The notes: generated by a model from the letters alone, not told the origin. DNA of 10,051 nucleotides from Phycisphaerae bacterium (GCA_018665385.1 JABJDN010000154.1:1-10051); one strand, 5' to 3'. Counted from the first letter of the stretch, positions 1 to 6,725 are shown. A program made the numbers and translations.

Positions 1-1211
1 GATTCAATTAAGTTTAACATGGAAATTTCAACTTCTGCCATTGCTTTAAGAACTGTAAGTTCCCAATTTAAATATGCCTCACTTGTTTTTTCTTCTTGGA
101 TTTTAATCTGGTTTTTAATTCGATTTCCATTGAAAATATCCCATGAAATTGTTGGGCCAAAACCATATGTCCTGCTATCCCATCGAATCAACGTATCTAC
201 GGTTGTTGCTTCATAGCCAAATGAGCCCGAAAGTGATAATTTAGGGTACAAGTTTGACATCGCTGAGCCTACAAGTGCAGTTTGTGCCGCGAGTGTTCTC
301 TCTGCCTGACGAATATCAGGGCGTCTGCGAACAAGATCCGCTGGAATGCCAACTGCAACCTCAGGCTTCGCCCTTGGTACTGAGCTGATGTTTGATAGCC
401 GTTTCTCTATTGTCTGTGTATCAGTGCTTAAGAGAATTGCGAGCCGAGCATATTGTTGAACAAGTTGCATTTCTACATCGGGCAATTGAATACTATTTTG
501 ATCATACATTGCACGCTCTTGCTCAAGGAATGTTTTACTGATGATGCCCTGCTCGTATTGGCTTTCAATAAGTGAAAGCATTTCTTTAAGTGTTGCCAAA
601 GATTGCTTGATGAGTTCTTTGCTAATTTGCAAAACTCGAATAGTAATGTACGTCGATGCAACTTCTGCTCGAATCGTAATGAGCACGTCTCTGTAATGCT
701 CTAACTCTGCGCCCTCGGTTGCACTGGCTGCTTCAATGTTTTTTTCTATTCCTCCCCATAAATCAAGTTCCCAACTTGAGTCTAACCCTACTGCGTAGTC
801 TTCGACTGACTTTGTTTGAACGTTTGGAATGGCCGACAAGGTGGGAGAATTATCGCTTGCTTGCTGACGTTCTGCGCGCCCTTTTACGGAAATATCTGGT
901 ATTAATTTTGCAGAAGCTACGCCATATGCTGCTCTTGCTTGCAATAAATTTGAAACAGCAATTTTTAACGTAATATTATTTTTTTGTGCATCTTCGATGA
1001 GTTTTACAAGTTCTTCATCATCAAATCGGAGCCACCAAGAACGTACTTGATTAGTATTTGTTGTAAAATCATTTTCAATTGCACGTTGCCACGCATCTGC
1101 AACAGGAATTGTCATCGTGGGCTTTTTGTACGTAGGACCAACCGTGCAACCAGCAAGTGCGATCATGCAAAAGCAAAGTATGGAAAAATATTTTACAGCA
1201 TTGAGTTGCAT
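1..1211 (-). CDS. NodT-family outer-membrane efflux lipoprotein (TolC-like), 3' end outside window
   Basis: Outer-membrane channel subunit of a tripartite (RND or ABC) efflux pump. The frame is open for 403 codons from ATG 1211 to the left edge, so only the C-terminal part is missing (family members are usually about 450-500 residues). The N-terminus is a lipoprotein signal: hydrophobic run then lipobox LAGC with acylated Cys22, followed by TVGPTYKKP, the usual start of mature NodT/OprM/CusC proteins. Further family marks are the W-E-L-D-L-W-G-G stretch (147-154) and GIPADLVRRRPDIRQAE (288-304), then the beta-strand segment SNLYPKLSLSGSFGY (319-333). The long helical middle (160-260) fits the periplasmic helical barrel. 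No strong Shine-Dalgarno precedes the ATG, but the lipobox position supports this start. Pump partners (adaptor, inner-membrane pump) are not in the window and may lie to the left. Substrate cannot be told. Confidence 0.93.
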   Translation of the reverse strand, partial: MQLNAVKYFSILCFCMIALAGCTVGPTYKKPTMTIPVADAWQRAIENDFTTNTNQVRSWWLRFDDEELVKLIEDAQKNNITLKIAVSNLLQARAAYGVASAKLIPDISVKGRAERQQASDNSPTLSAIPNVQTKSVEDYAVGLDSSWELDLWGGIEKNIEAASATEGAELEHYRDVLITIRAEVASTYITIRVLQISKELIKQSLATLKEMLSLIESQYEQGIISKTFLEQERAMYDQNSIQLPDVEMQLVQQYARLAILLSTDTQTIEKRLSNISSVPRAKPEVAVGIPADLVRRRPDIRQAERTLAAQTALVGSAMSNLYPKLSLSGSFGYEATTVDTLIRWDSRTYGFGPTISWDIFNGNRIKNQIKIQEEKTSEAYLNWELTVLKAMAEVEISMLNLIE

Positions 1212-1456
1212 TTTACTATTTTATATGCAGACAATATTTTGTGCTACCTGCGATGAAGACCGTTACAAACTTAACTTCTCATAGTTGTGCAATAGACATC
1301 CGTCGTTGCAGATACACTGGCTAGGTCCTTTGCTTGATGTTGTACTACAAAGGTAGATAAACATGTCAATTCTTGCGAAAAGCGACAGACTTCACCTTAG
1401 TCCCACGGGGCCCATGCAGCAATAACAAGCAGTAAAGTTGATGCACTCATCTTTTT
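1212..1456. other. Intergenic gap between efflux lipoprotein and FGE genes
   Basis: No complete gene is visible. The FGE-proximal 60 bases hold a dockerin-like stub on the minus strand (listed separately). The rest (1212-1390) must contain the promoter of the efflux gene. A TTGACA is present on the minus strand near 1370, but no well-spaced -10 box follows it, so I do not call a promoter. Confidence 0.5.
1397..1456 (-). pseudogene. Dockerin-tail stub, in frame after the FGE stop codon
   Basis: Directly after the FGE TAA (1457-1459) and in the same frame, the minus strand reads KK then MSASTLLLVIAAWAPWD and TAA (1397-1399). This matches the last helix of the dockerin-like tails in this window (pattern V-x-V-x-D-L-L-x-x-I-x-x-W-G). 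The Ca-loop in front of the helix is not recognisable. Two readings are possible. Either an FGE-dockerin fusion lost its tail through a nonsense mutation plus decay of the loop, or this is a separate fragment of a lost gene that happens to be in frame. Rare readthrough of the TAA would append about 19 residues. A 17-codon stretch is short, so the similarity alone is not decisive. Confidence 0.45.
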
Positions 1457-2512
1457 TTAGTCCCCGACCTTCTGAACATTTCGCGCGGCTTTGCCTTGTT
1501 CGGGCGTCATCACAATTCTGAAGCCCACATGGCTCATCGCGCTATCGGGAGTTGTTGATATCCGCGCACTTGGACGGTAGCTCGAGCAATAACTCGGGTG
1601 GCAAAGGAATGAGCCCCCTCGTTGGATGCGAGTTACCGGCGCATATGGATTTTGCCTGTCATCAGTTTCTTGCGGACCCTGAGGATTCTTGACTACTTCG
1701 TCCTCGCCAAGCCCGATACTACGGCGCGTGTACTCATCCGCACGATATCGGTCAAGACACCATTCCCATACATTCCCCGCCATGTCATACAATCCGTACC
1801 CGTTTGCGGGGTAACTGCCAACAGGTGCTGTACGTACGAATCCATCTCCCTTGTCATTGCGTGTGGGAAAAGTTCCCTCCCAAATGTTTGCTCGCGAAGA
1901 ATCTACTTGCTCATTGCCCCAAATAAATGGCATGTCAGAAATACCACCTCGTGCCGCGTACTCCCATTGAGATTCGGTTGGCAATTCACCACCAAACCAT
2001 TCGGCGTAGGCTCTAGCATCTTCCCAAGCTACATGTACTACCGGGTGATCCATCTTATTTTCAATTGAAGACTTTGGTCCCTCCGGATGATGCCAACTAG
2101 CTCCAGTAGTCCAGACCCACCACTGCGAATAGTCGCGTGTATCCCGAACCTCAGCAGGTTGACAAAAGACGATCGAACCTGGCAACAGCATGTCCTCAGG
2201 AGGTTGTTTCGTCCCTGGTGGAACCTGCGTTTTGATTAACTCCCAATCAACGGGCCGCTCCGCTACCGTTTTGTATCCCGTTGCATCAACGAATGTTTTA
2301 AATTGAGAGTTGGTGACCTCGGTCTTTTTGATAAAAAATCCATCGAGTGCCACGCGGTGAATTGGCAATTCGTCGTGTCGAGTTTCTGGACCTACTCCAC
2401 CCATTTTAAATTCTCCACCTGCAATCCAAACCATTCCCTCCGGTGCCTGGGAAGATGGTATCAGGCCGGCTGCGTTCAGCGCAACCAAGAGGCTCATACA
2501 ACAAGTTGTCAT
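1457..2512 (-). CDS. Secreted formylglycine-generating enzyme (sulfatase-modifying factor family)
   Basis: Converts the active-site Cys (or Ser) of sulfatases to C-alpha-formylglycine. The FGE-sulfatase fold runs from GMVWIAGGEFKMG (about 26-38) to GFRIVM (330-335), with the family landmarks LPTESQWEYAARGG and GLYDMAGNVWEWC. The segment CHPSYCSSYRPSAR (304-317) corresponds to the CHRSYC region of human SUMF1/FGE. Both copper-binding, catalytic cysteines are therefore present (304 and 309), followed by the conserved TPDSAMSHVGFR. That argues for true FGE activity rather than a generic EgtB- or PvdO-like relative. Start: ATG 2512 has AAAGGA eight bases upstream; a TTG six codons further up (2530) is open in frame but has no such site. 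Residues 1 to about 22 are a hydrophobic signal peptide; the TTG start would add an Arg and make it more typical. No sulfatase gene is in the window. Length is normal (351 residues) except for a non-conserved tail of about 16 residues. Confidence 0.93.
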   Translation of the reverse strand: MTTCCMSLLVALNAAGLIPSSQAPEGMVWIAGGEFKMGGVGPETRHDELPIHRVALDGFFIKKTEVTNSQFKTFVDATGYKTVAERPVDWELIKTQVPPGTKQPPEDMLLPGSIVFCQPAEVRDTRDYSQWWVWTTGASWHHPEGPKSSIENKMDHPVVHVAWEDARAYAEWFGGELPTESQWEYAARGGISDMPFIWGNEQVDSSRANIWEGTFPTRNDKGDGFVRTAPVGSYPANGYGLYDMAGNVWEWCLDRYRADEYTRRSIGLGEDEVVKNPQGPQETDDRQNPYAPVTRIQRGGSFLCHPSYCSSYRPSARISTTPDSAMSHVGFRIVMTPEQGKAARNVQKVGD

Positions 2513-2520
2513 CCAATAAT

Positions 2521-2526
2521 TCCTTT
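2521..2526 (-). promoter_or_regulatory. Ribosome binding site deciding the FGE start
   Basis: AAAGGA on the minus strand, eight bases before ATG 2512. It favours this ATG over the in-frame TTG at 2530, which overlaps the region just upstream and has no purine-rich site of its own. Confidence 0.65.
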
Positions 2527-2552
2527 GCAACTCATGCTTTTATTGTATCTAA

Positions 2553-2777
2553 ACTACGTGTAACCGGATTTCCCAACGCTTTTGTTTGCTTTCTTGCTCT
2601 CTCATTAATGCTGGGGCATCAGTGAATACCAGAAGTGAAAATGGCGACACCCCATTAAAGCTAGCAACGAGATATTGTAGAGATCCAAAAATAATAGAAT
2701 TACTTTTAAGTGCTAGCGAACAAAAACCCCTAAACAACTCAACACCCTCTGAACACCACAGATGGCCCTTTATATGA
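2553..2777 (+). pseudogene. Ankyrin-repeat gene remnant (3' stub)
   Basis: One frame, open from just after TAA 2550-2552 to TGA 2775-2777, contains LINAGASVNTRSENGDTPLK continuing into LATRYCRDPKIIELLLSA. This is a good single ankyrin repeat: the preceding LL-x-x-G-A-x-V-N turn, the G-x-T-P-L-x-L-A helix, then I-I-E-L-L-L-x-A. The repeat sits at about 2601-2717. There is no ATG before it (only a TTG at 2586 without a ribosome binding site), no signal peptide and no second repeat. It looks like the surviving end of an ankyrin-repeat protein whose 5' part is gone. It lies in the gap between two divergent genes, so the promoters for FGE and the propeller protein must overlap or flank it. A very small functional protein from TTG 2586 (63 residues) cannot be excluded. 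Confidence 0.55.
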
Positions 2778-2833
2778 GCGCGTAATGCAAATAATTTCTT
2801 TGGATTCACACAAGATAGGTTTATACTGAGTCC

Positions 2834-4132
2834 ATGATGATATGTTCTTTCATATTGACTATTACGTGCTTATCGATGGTGTTTACTGGTGGTGGACTGA
2901 TTCCACTTGAGCCAGTTGCCGAAACAGGATCCTACGCTGGACAAGCATTGGATGTACTAGGGAATACTGCTGTAGTCGGTCATAAAATTGATGATGTGTA
3001 TGCTCTCCGTTTTTACGAACATACTCTTAAAGGATGGAACCCTACAGAAGTGGTAGAGATTGGTTCTCGCAGAGGCATATCAGTTGCGTTTGGTGCGGAC
3101 TTCCTTGGGGTGGCACTATCTGGAAGTGGAAATGCAGGTGTTGTTCTTGAACCATCTAAGTCTGGTTGGGTCGTAACAGCAGATCTTCTCAACCCAGATC
3201 CAAGCCGGTTTAACTCTTTCAGTTTAGCTGCGGCTAGCGATGGAGCAATTTTCATTGCATGCAACGATTCAAAGCAACAATACCGAGATGCAGTGCTCGT
3301 ATTCGAACGTGGTGGCGGAGGTTGGCAATTCGTGCAAACAATTGCACCCTGGTCTGCTTCCTGCACACTTTTTGCCGAGGATATCGATGCTGCAGGCGAC
3401 ATGCTTGTCGTTGGCGCTACCCGTGTGCTTGGATGTTCCGGTGGAAATGTACACGGTGCATATGTTTATATTCGAGGTGAGGAAAATTGGGAACTCTCCA
3501 CAACTCTGCAAGATGGAGATACAAATGGTAAATGGGTTGCATGTGATTCCAACATGGTTGTTTCATGGTGTTCAATTACTGGACCAAACTCGACGTTCGA
3601 TTACCTAGAAATGTGGAATCGCAACGGGAGTTCTTTTGTAAGTGCAGGATCGATATACAGTGGTGACTGGGGATTTGACATTTACTTTGCAGAAGGCATG
3701 CACATTGATGATGGTATTCTGAGTTTCGGAACATGTGATTCTTTCTGGGGTTGCCAGACTAATACCACTACAAACCGTACTGTGTATACCGCGCAACGAC
3801 TTGGAAATTATTGGCGGTTAGGAACTCCCCTCACAATTCCAACTGGGTACAGTTCATCAGGGTTTGGGCGAAATACAAAAATGGCTGGTGGGTCGCTTCT
3901 CATCGGCGCCCCTGCGTACTCAAGTTCGCGTGGTGTTGTGTTCCAAACAACGCTTGCCCAGACGCTTCCGTGTCCAGCGGACTTTAACAGTGATGGAAAT
4001 GTTGATGTCGCAGATATATTACGCATTATTTCAAATTGGGGTGGAATAGGTCGTGAAGACATTAATGGCGATTCGCTAGTGAATGTGACAGATCTATTAA
4101 CCCTCGTAGATGCATGGGGAGAGTGTGAGTAA
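2834..4132 (+). CDS. Secreted FG-GAP/beta-propeller-like protein with C-terminal dockerin-like module
   Basis: 432 residues. Residues 1 to about 20 are a hydrophobic export signal. The body (about 30-375) is built of repeated units of the kind D-x-x-G-x-x-A-V-V-G... followed by a Y-V-F/Y-x-R-x-x-x-x-W strand (LVFERGGGGWQFVQTIAP, AYVYIRGEENWELSTTLQDG, LLIGAPAYSSSRGVVFQTT). This is the layout of FG-GAP/integrin-alpha-like propellers found in many planctomycete surface proteins. Residues 380-432 are a dockerin-like tail: CPADFNSDGNVDVADIL gives loop one (D-x-N-x-D-G...D), EDINGDSLVNVTDLL gives loop two, and it ends in WGECE. Function is unknown; surface or extracellular attachment is inferred from the tail. 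There is no Shine-Dalgarno sequence, but TATACT (2822-2827) lies six bases before the ATG, so a leaderless transcript is possible; a second ATG follows at 2837. It converges on the beta-helix gene with a 20-bp gap. Confidence 0.82.
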   Translation: MMICSFILTITCLSMVFTGGGLIPLEPVAETGSYAGQALDVLGNTAVVGHKIDDVYALRFYEHTLKGWNPTEVVEIGSRRGISVAFGADFLGVALSGSGNAGVVLEPSKSGWVVTADLLNPDPSRFNSFSLAAASDGAIFIACNDSKQQYRDAVLVFERGGGGWQFVQTIAPWSASCTLFAEDIDAAGDMLVVGATRVLGCSGGNVHGAYVYIRGEENWELSTTLQDGDTNGKWVACDSNMVVSWCSITGPNSTFDYLEMWNRNGSSFVSAGSIYSGDWGFDIYFAEGMHIDDGILSFGTCDSFWGCQTNTTTNRTVYTAQRLGNYWRLGTPLTIPTGYSSSGFGRNTKMAGGSLLIGAPAYSSSRGVVFQTTLAQTLPCPADFNSDGNVDVADILRIISNWGGIGREDINGDSLVNVTDLLTLVDAWGECE

Positions 4133-4141
4133 TCTTACATT
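4115..4141 (+). repeat. 27-nt exact direct repeat, copy 1 (end of propeller gene)
   Basis: Starts at TGGGGAGAGTGTGAGTAA, which encodes WGECE and the stop, and continues nine bases past the stop (TCTTACATT). Identical to 5262-5288. It includes a tiny inverted repeat GTAA-TC-TTAC around the stop codon. Confidence 0.9.
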
Positions 4142-4152
4142 AAAAATACCAC

Positions 4153-5079
4153 TCAACTCCAAGAACCAATAAGAATCAGCAAATCCGAGACGTCTACTAC
4201 CCCGTTGCTATCGATATCAGCAGAACCAGTACCACCCCACATATCAATTAAAAGCAGCAAATCAGTCACATTAATACTTCCATCAAAGTTAAGGTCAGCA
4301 GGCTCTGTAGTCACGCATGAATCGCAATCAACCTCAATACAACCGCCAAGTATGGTGACTGTGCCTCCGGATACTTGAGCGGCCCCTGGCGCAACATTAC
4401 CGCATACACTACTTCGTTCTAGGACAACTGCACCAGCAGTACTAGACCCAATACCACCGGCCCCAGTCACCGCAAAGTTATCTGTTACTTGGCTACCGAT
4501 AAGAAACAATGTGCCATTAGAGATCCAAAATGCACCGCCACTTCCATTGTCATCCCACTTCGGATGTTCTGCAACATTTCCAGTGATCTTACAATCAATC
4601 AAGGTTAGAGAGGCACCGTTAGTCAAAAACATCGCGCCACCTTGGAACCCGGCATGATTGTCACGAATATGGCAGTTTCGGAAGATCAGGCTTGAACCGC
4701 TGATGAATATGCCACCGCCGTACTCGGCATATCCATGGGTCATCACAAGGTTTTCGATCACACTCTCTCCAGTGGCGCTCGCATTAGCGAACACTTGCGT
4801 CATCCCCTGTGCGTCGAGGATGGTCGCCGGATTCCCGACAGCATCAACTGCACCACGCACATGAGCGTTTACCCCGTAGAGAAGCAATGGCTCTTCAAGC
4901 AAATAGGTGCCAGCAGCAATTTCGAGGGTGTCACCAGATAACAAAACCTTTGCTGCTTCTGCAGGATCAGTGAAGTCGCATGTACCGTCAAGACAGACTG
5001 TAATCGTGTCAGCAAATGCAAATGAAGCTGAAAAACAGGATGCTGCTATTGATAGAATAATATTTGAAAACGCTCTCAT
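4153..5079 (-). CDS. Secreted parallel beta-helix (pectin-lyase-like) protein with C-terminal dockerin-like module
   Basis: 308 residues from ATG 5079. MRAFSNIILSIAASCFSASF with the following AFA is a classic signal peptide, cleaved after Ala before DTITV; this supports the ATG over an in-frame TTG at 5097. Next comes a segment typical of planctomycete beta-helix proteins (about 22-100: predicted S-G-D-T-L-E-I-A-A-G-T-Y, then a V-x-x-x-G-N-P-A-T-I-L-D-A-Q-G turn). Rungs follow at about 105-240 with repeated G-G-[AG]-[IMF] and [IV]-x-[DG]-N motifs (YGGGIFISGSSLIFRNCHIR, QGGAMFLTNGASLTLIDCKI, GGAFWISNGTLFLIGSQVTD). No pectate-lyase catalytic residues can be assigned, so it may be structural or binding. 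Residues 260-308 are the dockerin-like tail: PADLNFDGSINVTDLL and ADIDSNGVVDVSDLL each give an EF-hand-type loop. The tail ends early, at GSWS, where relatives continue WG-x-C. Tail-to-tail neighbour of the propeller gene, with which it probably shares a tail-directed role. Confidence 0.85.
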   Translation of the reverse strand: MRAFSNIILSIAASCFSASFAFADTITVCLDGTCDFTDPAEAAKVLLSGDTLEIAAGTYLLEEPLLLYGVNAHVRGAVDAVGNPATILDAQGMTQVFANASATGESVIENLVMTHGYAEYGGGIFISGSSLIFRNCHIRDNHAGFQGGAMFLTNGASLTLIDCKITGNVAEHPKWDDNGSGGAFWISNGTLFLIGSQVTDNFAVTGAGGIGSSTAGAVVLERSSVCGNVAPGAAQVSGGTVTILGGCIEVDCDSCVTTEPADLNFDGSINVTDLLLLIDMWGGTGSADIDSNGVVDVSDLLILIGSWS

Positions 5080-5208
5080 AATTTTAAAATTTTCCAATTA
5101 GTTGTAAATGTGTATATTAAGACAGTTTAATCTCATCTCTGTTATCTATTCGTAATGCAATTGTAGTCGGTTGCTCATAAAAAGCAAAATTTAATTGAGT
5201 ACATAATG

Positions 5209-5279
5209 AACATTAATCAACATAAAAACATGCCACCGACCTACTCATCGTTGTTGGTTCTTGGGGAGAGTGTGAGTAA
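5209..5279 (+). pseudogene. Decayed dockerin-like 3' gene end (stub B)
   Basis: From 5232 the plus strand reads ATDLLIVVGSWGECE and TAA (5277-5279), matching the second dockerin half of the propeller protein (V-T-D-L-L-x-x-V-x-x-W-G-E-C-E). The DNA aligns without gaps over the 32 bases before the shared 27-nt repeat. Upstream, AACATTAATCAACAT resembles the propeller gene's GACATTAATGGCGAT but sits in a different frame, as expected after a four-base deletion. An in-frame TAA (5223-5225) also blocks the reading frame. There is no gene body or start upstream. It is best read as the broken end of a former dockerin-tailed gene, or as a duplicated fragment of the neighbour's tail. Confidence 0.7.
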
Positions 5280-5288
5280 TCTTACATT
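5262..5288 (+). repeat. 27-nt exact direct repeat, copy 2 (in stub B)
   Basis: Identical to 4115-4141, including the nine bases after the stop codon; the flanking bases differ on both sides. Identity past the stop argues for shared descent or copying rather than selection on protein sequence alone. Confidence 0.9.
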
Positions 5289-5295
5289 TACCCCA

Positions 5296-5338
5296 AAGTG
5301 TGCACACTTGCATGTAACAGTGCGAACTGGTTACTGTT
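5296..5338. repeat. Perfect 14-bp palindrome followed by an imperfect hairpin
   Basis: AAGTGTGCACACTT (5296-5309) is its own reverse complement. Seven bases later, AACAGT (5316-5321) pairs with ACTGTT (5333-5338), with an inner AAC-TG-GTT. No T-run follows on either strand, so neither looks like an intrinsic terminator. It lies 3' of the desaturase gene and 3' of stub B. A protein-binding site or RNA fold is possible; nothing in the sequence decides. Confidence 0.4.
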
Positions 5339-5411
5339 CGATCATTACGCTAGTTCCACCGCAAGTCGCAAAATGAAGGCTGAAGAATTACAGTAAATGC
5401 GAATATATATA

Positions 5412-6407
5412 TTAACTTGTTCGTTGCTTTGATTGCATTCGATCTTTAGTAGGAACACGAACGTCGTACACGAGCCCCACTTTTTCCATGCACCAAATCA
5501 CAATGTAACTAACGTCTAATTGCCACCAACGTAAACCATGCCGAGCAGACGATTGGAATGCGTGGTGGTTGTTATGCCATCCCTCGCCCAATGCAAAGAA
5601 ACCCATGATTGGATTGTTACGGCTATCGTCAGTTGTTTTGAATGGTTGCGCGCCCCAAATATGACAAACTGAATTAATACTCCACGTAATGTGGTGGACC
5701 AAAGTAATTCGAACTAGGCCGCCCCATAGAAAACCGAGAAATGCACCCATCCATGTCATCGTTATAAGTCCGCCTAACAAAGCAGGCAACGCAAGGCCTA
5801 CGAATACCCAAAGTGGAAATAGTTTACTCATGCGACGAACAAGTGGGTCTTTTCGTAAATCGCCAATGTACCGCATGGAACCGTTAAAACTTGGAGTGAG
5901 CATCCAACCAACATGTGAATGCCACATGCCTTTCAAGACTTCCATCATTCCATCACCATGCAAATGTGGTGAATGGGGATCCCCTTCTTCATCACTAAAC
6001 TGATGGTGCCTGCGGTGATTTGCAACCCATTGGAGCACTGGACCTTCGACTGCCATCGAACCGAAAGCCGCAAGCAATCCTGTAACGAGTCTTGAAGTTT
6101 TAAAACTGCTGTGTGTAAAAAGTCTGTGATAACCAATTGTTACGCCCAACGTTGTGGTGAAGTACATGAAACCAAAAATCGCAAGCTGTGTCCCATTAAA
6201 CAATGTTCCCCAAAAAAAAGAAACTGCGGCAATGAAACCTATGAAGGGTGTTGCAATTGCTACGAGGTTTACAATCTTTAGTTTCGACATGGTGCCAGTT
6301 GAGTGGGCACGATGAGGGTTCGATGCAGCCGTTTCTTGCGACACATCGATGTCTTTAATGGTTACATTTGTATCCACTTCTGGTGATTTTTTATCTGCTA
6401 ATTTCAT
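5412..6407 (-). CDS. Membrane fatty acid desaturase (delta-9 acyl-lipid/acyl-CoA type)
   Basis: Introduces a cis double bond in fatty acyl chains using a di-iron centre in the cytoplasmic membrane; this sets membrane fluidity. All three histidine boxes are present: HRLFTH (94-99), HRRHH (131-135) and HNNHH (278-282). Their surroundings are those of the Ole1/DesC group (GYHRLFTHSSFKTSR, QWVANHRRHHQFSDEEGDPH, GEGWHNNHHAFQSSARHGLRWWQLD). Four hydrophobic spans fit two hairpin pairs: about 45-68, 75-92, 198-218 and 221-240. Length (331) is slightly long because of a polar N-terminal extension of about 40 residues; a second ATG at codon 40 could be the real start. Neither start has a strong Shine-Dalgarno. 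A TATACT on the minus strand about 30 bases upstream (6434-6439) may be a -10 box without a clear -35. Single gene; no electron-transfer partner is adjacent. Confidence 0.93.
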   Translation of the reverse strand: MKLADKKSPEVDTNVTIKDIDVSQETAASNPHRAHSTGTMSKLKIVNLVAIATPFIGFIAAVSFFWGTLFNGTQLAIFGFMYFTTTLGVTIGYHRLFTHSSFKTSRLVTGLLAAFGSMAVEGPVLQWVANHRRHHQFSDEEGDPHSPHLHGDGMMEVLKGMWHSHVGWMLTPSFNGSMRYIGDLRKDPLVRRMSKLFPLWVFVGLALPALLGGLITMTWMGAFLGFLWGGLVRITLVHHITWSINSVCHIWGAQPFKTTDDSRNNPIMGFFALGEGWHNNHHAFQSSARHGLRWWQLDVSYIVIWCMEKVGLVYDVRVPTKDRMQSKQRTS

Positions 6408-6611
6408 GGTGAATGGACTTCTGCTAGCCCTATAGTATAGTTGATTCTGCGCTTATCCATACACCTGTTCCGTCATGACTCTGCTTGAAGGCCCCAAGAC
6501 CTAACTTTGTCGATATTTACCCGTACAAGTAAATTAGGAGTTACTTGTAATTTGGGCTATTGATACTATATCCAATTACTCTTTCTAGCACGCAGACCAA
6601 TATTCCATTCT

Positions 6612-6709
6612 AATTGGGTGGAATATTCCTACTAAATACAAACGACGGCTTTGTTGTACATGTTCATGACCTACTATTGATCATTGGCCCGTGGGGAAAT
6701 TGTGAGTAG
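6612..6709 (+). pseudogene. Decayed dockerin-like 3' gene end (stub C) with a one-base deletion
   Basis: From TTG 6614 the plus strand is open to TAG 6707-6709. It reads GGIFLLNTNDGFVVHV and then HDLLLIIGPWGNCE. This aligns without gaps to the last 31 residues of the propeller protein (13 identical, including G-G-I, N, V, V, D-L-L, W-G and C-E at the end). At the upstream edge, AATTGGGTGGAATA (6612-6625) matches AATTGGGGTGGAATA (4034-4048) of the propeller gene except for one missing G. That deletion shifts the frame within the N-W-G-G-I codons, and an in-frame TAA (6611-6613) lies just before. Ca-loop residues are partly lost. No gene body is visible further upstream. It is a pseudogene fragment of a dockerin-tailed gene. 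Confidence 0.75.
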
Positions 6710-6725
6710 TGTAAATAACTGTATT

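Larger units (their letters stand above)
5080..5411. other. Gap between beta-helix and desaturase genes
   Basis: Holds the beta-helix gene's upstream region (5080 to about 5200, very AT-rich, no convincing promoter boxes), a decayed dockerin stub, the second copy of the 27-nt repeat, and two inverted repeats at 5296-5338. A 56-codon frame from ATG 5206 to TGA 5374-5376 crosses the stub in another frame and has no ribosome binding site; I do not call it a gene. Confidence 0.5.

Noticed and set aside
1622..2068. 148-codon plus-strand frame inside the FGE gene
   Set aside because: It is antisense to a well-conserved enzyme and shows no protein features.
5316..5365. Possible integron attC-like site near the inverted repeats 3' of the desaturase
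   Set aside because: The core GTTRRRY / RYYYAAC pair is not present with proper spacing, and no integrase or cassette structure is visible.
5206..5376. 56-codon open frame from ATG on the plus strand across stub B
   Set aside because: No ribosome binding site, no recognisable domain or signal, and it reads the dockerin remnant in a different frame; probably chance.
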